In this document: positions 40,811 through 48,404 of the stretch, piece after piece | Position numbering within the stretch: position 1 is the first letter of the stretch | Layout of the letters: each line of letters starts with the position of its first letter | Assembly: GCA_937926145.1 (NCBI GenBank) | Contig: CALANW010000165.1 | Coordinates: 1-64,000 of the forward strand | Length of the DNA stretch: 64,000 nucleotides | Reading direction: 5' to 3' | Source of the DNA: an uncultured Ruminococcus sp. | GTDB taxonomy: Bacteria > Bacillota > Clostridia > Oscillospirales > Ruminococcaceae | Position numbers and translations under genes: made by a program | The notes under the pieces: model-generated | Seen by the model: the letters and a program-made list of their open reading frames with translations, nothing else | Database searches by the model: none | What the model was told of the DNA's origin: nothing

Positions 40811-42138
40811 CTCTGTTCCTCCATAGCCGCATCGAACGCGTTCAGCGCTCTGTCTGCAATGACCTGATAGCGCTGCTGCTTGTCCTTTATTCGCTCGCCA
40901 ATGTCGGGAAGGATACCCATATTTGCTCCCATCGGCTGAAAATTTACAACGCTTTCATCGGATATATAAGCCGAAAGCGCACCGAGCATCGTTTCTCTCG
41001 GCAGCGAGAGCGACGGCTTTCCGAGAAGCTTTCGTGCAAGATTTTTTCCTGCGATGATACCGCTTGCGGCGGATTCCATATAACCCTCAACGCCCGTTAT
41101 CTGACCCGCGAAGAAAATTCTTCCGTCGGAGCGGAGCGAAAAATCGCTGTTCAAAAGCTTAGGCGAGTTGAGGAACGAATTTCTGTGCATTACACCGTAG
41201 CGCAAAAACTCGGCATTTTCCAATCCGGGGATAAGCGAGAATACACGCTTCTGCTCGCCGAATTTGAGATTAGTCTGGAAACCGACAATGTTGTACATCG
41301 TTCCCGAGCTGTTCTCTTTACGAAGCTGAACAACGGCATACGGGCGCTTTCCCGTTACGGGATCGGTCAGTCCGACAGGCTTCATTGCACCAAAGCGCAT
41401 CGTTTCTTCGCCGCGCTTTGCAAGAACTTCGATCGGCATACAGCCCTCGTAAACGGTAAAGCTGTCGTTCTTGTTGTGAAGCTCCTGCGGACGGTCGAAC
41501 TCATGGAGCGGAGCGGATTCCGCATTTATTATTGCATTGTAAAATGTGAGGTATTCTTCCTTTGTGAACGGGCAGTTGATGTAATCATCGTCACCTCTGC
41601 CGTAGCGGGCGGCGAAAAACGCTCTGTTCATATCGAGCGACTCAAAGGAAACTATCGGTGCGGCAGCATCGTAAAAACTGAGATATCCGCCGCACAATTC
41701 GCTTATGCTCTCGGCAAGTCCGTCCGAAGTGAGGGGGCCTGTCGCGATGATGACATTCCCCTCGGGTATCTCCGTAACTTCTTCGCTGTGGAGGGTGATA
41801 TTTTCGTGCGACTTTATCTTCTCCGTCACAAGGTCGGAGAAAAGCTTTCTGTCGACCGCAAGCGCACCGCCTGCAGGGACAGCTGTTTCCTCTGCGCAGG
41901 GCACGGTGAGCGAACCCAAGCGGCGCATCTCCTCTTTGAGCAGACCTGCCGCCGAATTGACCCTTGAAGCTTTGAGCGAATTCGAGCAGACAAGCTCCGC
42001 AAAACCCTCATATTTATGCGCAGGAGAGAATTTTTTCGGCTTCATTTCGTAAAGGTCAACGTGTATGCCTGCCTCTGCAAGCTGCCACGCCGCCTCACAG
42101 CCTGCAAGACCTGCGCCGATAACTTTAACGTTATTCAT
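40807..42138 (-). CDS. trmFO: Methylenetetrahydrofolate-tRNA (uracil-54-C5) methyltransferase
   Basis: A 443-residue flavoprotein that makes ribothymidine at tRNA position 54 using methylene-tetrahydrofolate and FAD. The FAD-binding VIGAGLAGCEAAWQLAEAG at the N-terminus, HKYEGFAELVCSNSLK, and the C-terminal FAGQITGVEGYMESAASG are diagnostic. Length is typical. It lies directly after topA, the conserved dprA-topA-trmFO order. Confidence 0.96.
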   Translation of the reverse strand: MNNVKVIGAGLAGCEAAWQLAEAGIHVDLYEMKPKKFSPAHKYEGFAELVCSNSLKASRVNSAAGLLKEEMRRLGSLTVPCAEETAVPAGGALAVDRKLFSDLVTEKIKSHENITLHSEEVTEIPEGNVIIATGPLTSDGLAESISELCGGYLSFYDAAAPIVSFESLDMNRAFFAARYGRGDDDYINCPFTKEEYLTFYNAIINAESAPLHEFDRPQELHNKNDSFTVYEGCMPIEVLAKRGEETMRFGAMKPVGLTDPVTGKRPYAVVQLRKENSSGTMYNIVGFQTNLKFGEQKRVFSLIPGLENAEFLRYGVMHRNSFLNSPKLLNSDFSLRSDGRIFFAGQITGVEGYMESAASGIIAGKNLARKLLGKPSLSLPRETMLGALSAYISDESVVNFQPMGANMGILPDIGERIKDKQQRYQVIADRALNAFDAAMEEQR

Positions 42139-42167
42139 ATTTTATTTATCCTTGAAAATCTTTGGAT

Positions 42168-44246
42168 TTATTTTTCCTTTTTGATCGCAACCTCGTAGCC
42201 GCAGCCTTCCTTTAAGCAGAAGAGCTTGCCGCCCTTTTTGAAGAGAGTTGTGCCGTCGTTGCACTTCGGACATTTATCGGAAACGGGGGTGTCCCAAGTC
42301 ATAAAGTCGCAGTTCGGGTTATCCTCGCAGCCGAAATATTTCTTGCCCTTTTTGGACTTTTTCTGGAGTATCTTCTTGCCGCACTTAGGGCAAACGCCGC
42401 CCGTCGGCTTGATGATCTTCTTTGTATTCGTACATTCTGGGAATCCCGAGCAGGCAAGGAACTTTCCGAACCTGCCTATCTTTATTACCATAGGCTTGCC
42501 GCAGACCTCGCAGACCTCGTCCGTTTCCTCGTCGGGGACTTTGATTCGCTTGCCGTCCATGTCGGTCTCAGCCTTTTTGAGCGTTGCATCGAAATCGTCG
42601 TAGAAATCGTGCAAAGTCTGTACCCAGTCAGCTTCGCCCGTTTCGACCTTATCGAGGTTGCTTTCCATATTCGCCGTAAATTTCGTATCAACTATATGCT
42701 TGAAGTGGTCTTTCATGACCTGAGTTGTTACTATGCCAAGACCCGTGGGTTTAAGCTGCTTTCCGTCACGCTCGACATAGAAGCGGTTGGTGATAGTCGA
42801 GATAGTCGGAGCATAGGTCGACGGTCTGCCGATGCCGTTTTCTTCAAGTGCCTTGATGAGCGTTGCTTCGGTATATCTTGCAGGCGGCTGTGTGAAGTGC
42901 TGGTTGCCCTCGATAGCTTTAAGCTTGAGCTTGTCGCCCTTTTCGATAACGGGAAGGACCTTGTTTTCCTCGTCGTCCTTTGTTTCCTCATAGAGAACGG
43001 TGAAACCGTCAAACTTTACCGAGAAGCCCGTTGCCTTGAATGTGCAGCCGTTTGCATCGATAGCGGCGGAAACCGTATCGAGCGAAGCGCTCTCCATCTG
43101 GCTCGCGATGAAGCGTTCCCAAATAAGACGGTAAAGCTTGAACTGCTCGGGAGTAAGGCTGTCTTTTATCTTTGCAGGAGTAAGCTCGGGCATAGATGGA
43201 CGGATAGCTTCGTGCGCGTCCTGAGCGCCTGCTTTGGTCTTATATATCTTCGGTGTTGAGGGGACGTACTTTTTGCCGTAGACCTCCTCGATATATTTAT
43301 ATGCGGAAGCGCGCGCTTCGTCAGAAATTCTAAGGCTGTCGGTTCTCATATATGTGATAAGACCGACTGCGCCCATATTTTCGATTTCAACACCCTCATA
43401 AAGTGTCTGCGCCGTTTTCATCGTTTTAGCAGCGGCAAAGCCAAGCTTCTTTGAAGCCTCCTGCTGCATTGTCGAAGTCGTGAACGGAGGTGCAGGCGAC
43501 TTTCTGCGGACGGATTTCTTGACCTCGGTGACGATGTAGTCAGCGCCCTCAACACGGGCAAGTATCGCATCGGCTTCTTCCTTGGAGTGAAGCTCGGTCT
43601 TTTTGCCGTCGATGCCGTAGAACGAAGCTGCGAACTGCTTTTTCGAGGACGGAGCGGTCATTTTCGTATCGATAGACCAGTATTCCTCGGGCTTGAAGTT
43701 TTCGATCTGCTTTTCTCTGTCAACAACAAGCGAAACAGCGACCGACTGAACACGTCCTGCGGAAAGTCCGCGGCGGACTTTTTTCCAAAGGAACGGCGAA
43801 AGCTTGTAACCAACGATACGGTCGAGGATACGGCGAGCCTGCTGTGCATTGACAAGGTCAATGTCGATGCTGCGCGGGTGTGCCATACCATTGGTAACTC
43901 CCGTTTTTGTGATCTCGTTGAAAGTTACTCGGTCATTTGCGTCCATAGGCAGTCCGAGCATCTGCGCCAAGTGCCATGAAATGGCTTCTCCCTCGCGGTC
44001 AGGGTCCGTTGCGAGATAGACGAAATCAGCCTTTTTCGCTTCGTCCTTTAAGCTTGCGATAAGCTCCTCTTTGCCTTTTATATCGGTATAAACGGGTTTG
44101 AAATCATTGTCAACATCAACGCTGAGCTTTGATTTCGGCAGGTCACGGACGTGACCCATTGAAGCAACGACCTCATAGCCGCTGCCGAGATATTTTTTTA
44201 TAGTTTTAGCCTTTGCGGGTGACTCCACAATAACAAGCTTTGACAT
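42168..44246 (-). CDS. topA: DNA topoisomerase I
   Basis: A 692-residue type IA topoisomerase that relaxes negative supercoils. The TOPRIM domain begins IVESPAKAKTIKKYLG and contains ATDPDREGEAISWHL. The catalytic tyrosine is Tyr299 in GLITYMRTDSLRIS. Three C-terminal zinc ribbons are visible: CEVCGKPM with its second pair in CSGFPEC; CPKCGKKI with CEDNPNC; and CPKCNDG with CLKEGC. The gene is 33 bases after dprA. Confidence 0.97.
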   Translation of the reverse strand: MSKLVIVESPAKAKTIKKYLGSGYEVVASMGHVRDLPKSKLSVDVDNDFKPVYTDIKGKEELIASLKDEAKKADFVYLATDPDREGEAISWHLAQMLGLPMDANDRVTFNEITKTGVTNGMAHPRSIDIDLVNAQQARRILDRIVGYKLSPFLWKKVRRGLSAGRVQSVAVSLVVDREKQIENFKPEEYWSIDTKMTAPSSKKQFAASFYGIDGKKTELHSKEEADAILARVEGADYIVTEVKKSVRRKSPAPPFTTSTMQQEASKKLGFAAAKTMKTAQTLYEGVEIENMGAVGLITYMRTDSLRISDEARASAYKYIEEVYGKKYVPSTPKIYKTKAGAQDAHEAIRPSMPELTPAKIKDSLTPEQFKLYRLIWERFIASQMESASLDTVSAAIDANGCTFKATGFSVKFDGFTVLYEETKDDEENKVLPVIEKGDKLKLKAIEGNQHFTQPPARYTEATLIKALEENGIGRPSTYAPTISTITNRFYVERDGKQLKPTGLGIVTTQVMKDHFKHIVDTKFTANMESNLDKVETGEADWVQTLHDFYDDFDATLKKAETDMDGKRIKVPDEETDEVCEVCGKPMVIKIGRFGKFLACSGFPECTNTKKIIKPTGGVCPKCGKKILQKKSKKGKKYFGCEDNPNCDFMTWDTPVSDKCPKCNDGTTLFKKGGKLFCLKEGCGYEVAIKKEK

Positions 44247-44279
44247 TTATATCGTAACTCCTTTCGGAAAATCATCAGT

Positions 44280-45524
44280 TCAAAGGGCAAAATAATCCTG
44301 CCCCGTTTCGGAATAAACAGCGCCGTCAATTTCAAGGTCTGTGATAAGCATAAGCACCTCGGAAATTTCAAGACCGCTCTTTTCTGCGACCTCATCGGGC
44401 GAAATACCGTTTTCGGCACTTTTTATGATACCATAAATGACACCCGAACTGCCCTCGGGTCTGTATATTTCTTCGTTTTCCGCCTTGTCGGCTGGAATTT
44501 CGGTATGCTTTGGCGGTTTTGACGTTTTAGGCTTCTTCGGCTGTTTGGGTTCATAGGTTTTGACCTGCGGAATCGGCGGAACAGCATCGCCAAGCTTTGC
44601 CGTATCGGAAATGCTGTCTTTTACAGGCTTATGACTGTAGTTCTCGAAATATTCGCACGGGATATCGTGTTCATAGAGAAGCGGTATCGCTCCGTCACGG
44701 ATAAGCGACTTGTTGCCGTCATACCTCGGGTCGAAAATATCGTGCGGAGGTATCACCCAAAGGTCGCGCCCCTGCGAAACGGTATTTGAAGCCGTGCTGA
44801 GCGAGCCGCTTCGTTCCGATGCCTCGATAACGACAGTTCCAAGCGAAATACCAGAGAGTATTCGGTTTCGCATAGGAAAATTAAAGCGGTTCGCGCTCGA
44901 ATTCGGGAAGTATTCGGACAGAAACAGACCATTTGCAGCTATCTCATCAATATATTGGCTGTTCTCGGCAGGATATTCATATCCTATGCCTGCGCCGAGG
45001 ACGGCTATAGTTTTGCCGCCCGAGCGAACAGCGGAAAGATGCGCGGTTATATCCGTTCCGACAGCAAATCCGCTTGCCACGACGATACCCGACTTCACGA
45101 GAGCCGAGCATATCTTTTTTGCTGTATTTTTTGAATATTCAGAGGGATTTCTTGCTCCGACGACCGCAACAATAACATCGGACGCGAGCAGATCGATCTC
45201 ACCCTTATAAAAAAGCAGAACGGGCGGGTCGTATATTCCCCTCAGTTTTGGCGGATAATCGGTGTCGTTGAAACCGACTATTCCGATATTATGACCGAAG
45301 CAGTAGGAAATTATTTCACGAAGCTGCTTTGCGGTCGTGTTTTCTGCGGCTCTTAACTCCTGCTGTGTAAAAATTCCCTGCGGACGCTCAAAAGCAATAG
45401 CTTTGTAGAGCGCATCGAGCGAGCCGAAATGCTGTTCAAGCTCCCATATCCTTGCTTTTCCCACGCCGAAGCAGGATACGATATACAGCAGCTTTATTAT
45501 CTCATCACGAAAGATATCGCTCAT
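44280..45524 (-). CDS. dprA: DNA processing protein DprA
   Basis: A 414-residue protein that loads RecA on incoming single-stranded DNA. The Rossmann core has AVVGARNPSEYSK, ASGFAVGTDITAH, and NRILSGIS further on. A proline/lysine-rich linker (about 310-350) joins it to a C-terminal winged-helix (DML1-like) domain ending LEIDGAVYSETGQDYFAL. The linker and long C-terminus make it larger than minimal DprA. The ATG at 45524 has GGGAG eight bases upstream and overlaps the TGA of the preceding gene (ATGA). Confidence 0.94.
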   Translation of the reverse strand: MSDIFRDEIIKLLYIVSCFGVGKARIWELEQHFGSLDALYKAIAFERPQGIFTQQELRAAENTTAKQLREIISYCFGHNIGIVGFNDTDYPPKLRGIYDPPVLLFYKGEIDLLASDVIVAVVGARNPSEYSKNTAKKICSALVKSGIVVASGFAVGTDITAHLSAVRSGGKTIAVLGAGIGYEYPAENSQYIDEIAANGLFLSEYFPNSSANRFNFPMRNRILSGISLGTVVIEASERSGSLSTASNTVSQGRDLWVIPPHDIFDPRYDGNKSLIRDGAIPLLYEHDIPCEYFENYSHKPVKDSISDTAKLGDAVPPIPQVKTYEPKQPKKPKTSKPPKHTEIPADKAENEEIYRPEGSSGVIYGIIKSAENGISPDEVAEKSGLEISEVLMLITDLEIDGAVYSETGQDYFAL

Positions 45525-46306
45525 TTCGTCAGCTCCCACATTATTATCGAAGCGGCAGTTGCGGCGTTGAGCGAATTCACGTTGCCGTTCATGTGTATGG
45601 TGAGCTTTTTATCGCATCTGCTGACAGTTTCACGGGAAAGTCCGTTGCCCTCGTTTCCGATAAGCACGGCTGCGCCGTTTTTGAACGAGCAGTCAGTGAG
45701 AGAAAGTGCGTCCGAATCAATTACGGAAGCAAAGGTTTCGATACCCTTGCTTTTAAGTGCCGAGAACATTTCGTCCTCGCCGGCGTTGGCTATCTTCATT
45801 CGGAAAAGGCTGCCCATAGTCGAGCGCACCGTTTTAGGGTTATAAATATCACAGCAGTTCACGGCTATAATCCCGTCAACACCCATAGCGTCAGCTGTTC
45901 TGATAATTGTACCCATATTTCCGGGGTCTTGGAGCTGTACAAGCACGGCGTACTTTCCGCGTTCTTTCACAAGCTCGTCGGCGGATATGCTTTTCTGCAC
46001 TTTGCAGGCTGCAAAAATACCCTGCGTTCCCTGTGTTTGAGCGAGCGAAGAAGCGAGATCATCGGGGACGATGATAATTTTTCCGCATTTTTCTTCAAGC
46101 TTTTCAAGCAGTTCGGGGAACTTTTCCGAAGACGTTTCCGAAGCTATAACAAAGCTCATTTCCGCATTTTCCATTGCCGCATCTTCGACAAGTCTTACGC
46201 CCTCAAGCGGAAACAGACCATACTCGCTGCGATATTTTTTGTTTGAAGCAATCTTCTTGAAAAGCTTTATTTTATCGTTTTCCTTTGAAGCAATAAACTG
46301 TCGCAA
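45521..46306 (-). CDS. SpoU/TrmH-family RNA 2'-O-methyltransferase
   Basis: A 261-residue knotted (SPOUT) methyltransferase. Motif 1 is LQDPGNMGTIIRTADAMG, motif 2 is IGNEGNGLS, and motif 3 is LNAATAASI; the N-terminal substrate-binding domain precedes them. The target (23S rRNA or tRNA) is unknown. Translation begins with TTG at 46306, nine bases after GGAGG. It is the first gene of the dprA-topA-trmFO operon; repeat family B copy 2 lies just upstream. Confidence 0.9.
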   Translation of the reverse strand: MRQFIASKENDKIKLFKKIASNKKYRSEYGLFPLEGVRLVEDAAMENAEMSFVIASETSSEKFPELLEKLEEKCGKIIIVPDDLASSLAQTQGTQGIFAACKVQKSISADELVKERGKYAVLVQLQDPGNMGTIIRTADAMGVDGIIAVNCCDIYNPKTVRSTMGSLFRMKIANAGEDEMFSALKSKGIETFASVIDSDALSLTDCSFKNGAAVLIGNEGNGLSRETVSRCDKKLTIHMNGNVNSLNAATAASIIMWELTK

Positions 46307-46334
46307 CGCTATGTTCCTCCTTTTTTCGTGTGTA

Positions 46335-46452
46335 ATACTAATTTTTAATCAAAATGTAGACAAAAAATCGGCGCAAAACCCATATAAAGCTGTTACAACA
46401 GCTACGAGCTTTTGCTTGATTTTTTGTACACTTTCAGTTTAAAAATTAGTAT
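46335..46452. repeat. Repeat family B, copy 2 (MITE-like, 118 bp)
   Basis: Near-perfect terminal inverted repeats (ATACTAATTTTTAA and TTTAAAAATTAGTAT) enclose a core shared with 24944-25059, including GCGCAAAACCCATATAAA and AGCTTTTGCTTGATTTTTT. No coding capacity. It lies between the SpoU gene and the rplT terminator, so it may carry or displace the promoter of the downstream operon. Confidence 0.82.
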
Positions 46453-46494
46453 AAAAATGCGGTTTGTTCACAGTTTTCTCAAAATCATAAAAAT

Positions 46495-46528
46495 CGCAAA
46501 AAGTCAGAAGGAAAAATTTCACTTCTGA
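46495..46528 (-). terminator. Terminator of the infC-rpmI-rplT operon
   Basis: The stem GTCAGAAG / CTTCTGAC (46502-46528) with loop GAAAAATTTCA is followed on the minus strand by a T-run, 18 bases after the rplT stop. Confidence 0.8.
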
Positions 46529-46546
46529 CCTTATAAGCGTTTTTAA

Positions 46547-46900
46547 TTAAAGAGCAGCCTTTGCCTTTTCGGTAAGAGCTGTGAAACCTGCTGCATCGTT
46601 AACAGCGATCTCTGCGAGCATCTTTCTGTTAAGTGTGATTCCGGCCTTCTTAAGGCCGTTCATGAATGTTGAGTAGTTCATGCCATTCATCTTGCAAGCT
46701 GCGGAAATTCTTGTGATCCAGAGCTTTCTGAAATCTCTCTTCTTAAGACGTCTGCCAACATAAGCATAGTTGCCGGACTTCATAACGGCTTCTTTAGCCA
46801 TCTTGAAATGCTTGCTCTTTGCGCCCCAGTAGCCCTTAGCAAGCTTTAATGTTTTATTTCTTCTCTTTCGAGTAGCCATTGCGCCCTTAACACGAGCCAT
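46547..46900 (-). CDS. rplT: 50S ribosomal protein L20
   Basis: A 117-residue basic 23S rRNA-binding protein, complete from MARVKGAMATRKRRNKTL to a normal C-terminus. L20 is also the autogenous repressor of this operon in Firmicutes through the leader. Third gene of infC-rpmI-rplT, 32 bases after rpmI. Confidence 0.97.
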   Translation of the reverse strand: MARVKGAMATRKRRNKTLKLAKGYWGAKSKHFKMAKEAVMKSGNYAYVGRRLKKRDFRKLWITRISAACKMNGMNYSTFMNGLKKAGITLNRKMLAEIAVNDAAGFTALTEKAKAAL

Positions 46901-46932
46901 AATTCTTTACCTCCGTTTATTTCGTATTTAGA

Positions 46933-47130
46933 TTACTTGTAAGGAATAAGAACCTTAACGGTTGAAGCGTTTGCAGAGCTTGCGTAGCCAGCTGCTCTTG
47001 CGATTCTCTTACGCTTTGTAGCCTTCTGAGTAAGTCTGTGTCTCTTGTTGGTCTTCTGATACTTTACAAGACCGTTCTTGGTTACTTTAAAACGCTTTTT
47101 TGCGCCAGAATGTGTTTTCTGCTTAGGCAT
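46933..47130 (-). CDS. rpmI: 50S ribosomal protein L35
   Basis: A 65-residue, very basic protein starting MPKQKTHSGAKKRFKVTKNG, a textbook L35. GGAGG lies upstream of the ATG. A perfect small palindrome GGCGAA/TTCGCC at 47154-47168 sits in the 48-base gap behind infC and could be a processing or control site. Confidence 0.97.
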   Translation of the reverse strand: MPKQKTHSGAKKRFKVTKNGLVKYQKTNKRHRLTQKATKRKRIARAAGYASSANASTVKVLIPYK

Positions 47131-47178
47131 GATGTATCCTCCTTCAATTTTTAGGCGAAGCTTTCGCCGTTGTATTTT

Positions 47179-47697
47179 TTATTTTGAAGCCTTAGGGGAA
47201 ACGAACATAACGAGTGCGCGTCCCTCCATTTTAGATGGCTTTTCAACCGTACCGTATTCGGAAACAGCTTCCTTGAATCTGTCGAGAAGCTCTTCACCGA
47301 GCTGAGGATGTGCGATCGCACGTTTGCGGAAACGAATGGAAACCTTGAGCTTGTCGCCGCCCTTAAGGAACTTTGCAGCCTGATTTACCTTTGTGTTGAA
47401 ATCGTTCGTGTCGATGGTGGAGAACATTCTGATCTCCTTAACGTCAACGACCTTCTGATTTTTCTTTGCTTCCTTCTCACGCTTGCCCTGTTCAAAAAGG
47501 TACTTTCCGTAGTCCATGATCTTACACACGGGCGGAGTTGCCTGCGGAGCAATTTTTACAAGATCAAGCTCTCTTTCTTCTGCAAGAGCCAACGCTTCCT
47601 TTGCCGAGATAACGCCGATGGCGGAACCGTCGGAATCAATCACACGGATCTCTTTGTCCTTGATTTCTTCATTAATCTGTAATTCTTTAACGCTTAT
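47179..47697 (-). CDS. infC: Translation initiation factor IF-3 (probable AUA start)
   Basis: A 172-residue IF3 that binds the 30S subunit and rejects non-canonical start codons. The N-terminal domain begins SVKELQINEEIKDKEIRVID and the C-terminal domain ends with GRALVMFVSPKASK. The first plausible codon in the right place is ATA at 47697-47695, six bases after a GGGGGTG Shine-Dalgarno (47710-47704). The GTG three codons further upstream is itself part of that ribosome site. A rare AUU/AUA-type start is the known way infC is autoregulated by IF3, so this fits the family. It is the first gene of the operon. Confidence 0.93.
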   Translation of the reverse strand: MSVKELQINEEIKDKEIRVIDSDGSAIGVISAKEALALAEERELDLVKIAPQATPPVCKIMDYGKYLFEQGKREKEAKKNQKVVDVKEIRMFSTIDTNDFNTKVNQAAKFLKGGDKLKVSIRFRKRAIAHPQLGEELLDRFKEAVSEYGTVEKPSKMEGRALVMFVSPKASK

Positions 47698-47710
47698 GTT
47701 AAGCACCCCC

Positions 47711-47895
47711 GAAATAAAATAAAAATGAGCGGAAAAGCATCTCTTCCGCTCATACTGTGTTTCATCTCAAAGCAAGCAGGCATAAAAGCCGCCGCTTGTA
47801 AATAAAAAAGAGTATCTATTGACCTCTGCGCACTTTTGCGGCAGGGTGAGAACGGAAAGTTCTGCTTTATTTTAAATGGTTTTCTCAAACCAACG
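47711..47895 (-). promoter_or_regulatory. Leader of the IF3-L35-L20 operon with attenuator (L20-leader-like)
   Basis: The roughly 185-base leader contains stems around CCGTTCTCACCCTGCCGC and AAGCGGCGGC, then a classic terminator hairpin directly before infC. Firmicutes use such leaders for control by L20. I judge this an L20-type leader from position and architecture; I could not compare it to the family model. Confidence 0.7.
47712..47753 (-). terminator. Attenuator hairpin in the infC leader
   Basis: On the minus strand, ATGAGCGGAA pairs with TTCCGCTCAT (47753-47744 with 47734-47725), followed by TTTTTATTTTATTT. It ends 15 bases before the infC start, as expected for transcription attenuation. 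Confidence 0.82.
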
Positions 47896-47901
47896 CTATA
47901 T

Positions 47902-47929
47902 ATTATACCACAAAAAACGCATTTGTCAA
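47902..47929 (-). promoter_or_regulatory. Promoter of the infC-rpmI-rplT operon
   Basis: On the minus strand, TTGACA (47929-47924), 16 bases and TATAAT (47907-47902), with the extended context TTTGTGG before the -10 box, also seen at the antitoxin and rubrerythrin promoters. Confidence 0.88.
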
Positions 47930-47956
47930 GGGTTTTTGCAAATTTTTTTGAAAAAC

Positions 47957-48388
47957 TTACTGTCCGTCAGCAGAATCGGTACTCTCGGAAATATTTCCCT
48001 CAAGCTTGTTCTGATAGGACTCGTTGTCGAACCAGTCGTCAAGCACCTTTACGGAAATGGAATAACCCGTGACCGTCTTGACATATTCGGTTATCTCGCC
48101 CGTGGTGAGGAGAGTTTCTATCTCCTGCGTTGTGAGGTTGAGATACTCGGCAGCTTCGTCCTCGGTGAGGTATTTTTTCTCGCCGAACTTCACGCTGTCT
48201 GGCGTTGTGACGTTGCTTATATTCGAGAAAGATTTATCGGTAATAGTCTTGTTAAGCTTGCGTATGCCGCCGCCTATCGAAAGTCCGCTTATAAGTACGC
48301 ATATTCCGAGGAAGACTGCTCCGACGAATGTTCCGTTTATCATCTTTGAACCCGAAGTTCTGTTTCTGTTAGTCTGATTTGAAGCCAT
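47957..48388 (-). CDS. Membrane-anchored small protein with excisionase/MerR-like helix-turn-helix
   Basis: A 143-residue protein with a polar N-terminus, one transmembrane helix (about 17-40) and a C-terminal domain (YLTEDEAAEYLNLTTQEIET, then GYSISVKVLDDWFDNE) that resembles the helix-turn-helix of excisionase/MerR proteins. Topology would place the domain on either face; if outside, it cannot bind DNA. It follows addA by 16 bases and is probably the last gene of the addBA operon. No function recognised. Confidence 0.65.
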   Translation of the reverse strand: MASNQTNRNRTSGSKMINGTFVGAVFLGICVLISGLSIGGGIRKLNKTITDKSFSNISNVTTPDSVKFGEKKYLTEDEAAEYLNLTTQEIETLLTTGEITEYVKTVTGYSISVKVLDDWFDNESYQNKLEGNISESTDSADGQ

Positions 48389-48404
48389 TTTTTATTCCAG
48401 CCTT

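Noticed and set aside
47698..47706. GTG start for infC
   Set aside because: The GTG belongs to the GGGGGTG ribosome site, so a ribosome bound there would be positioned on the ATA three codons later.
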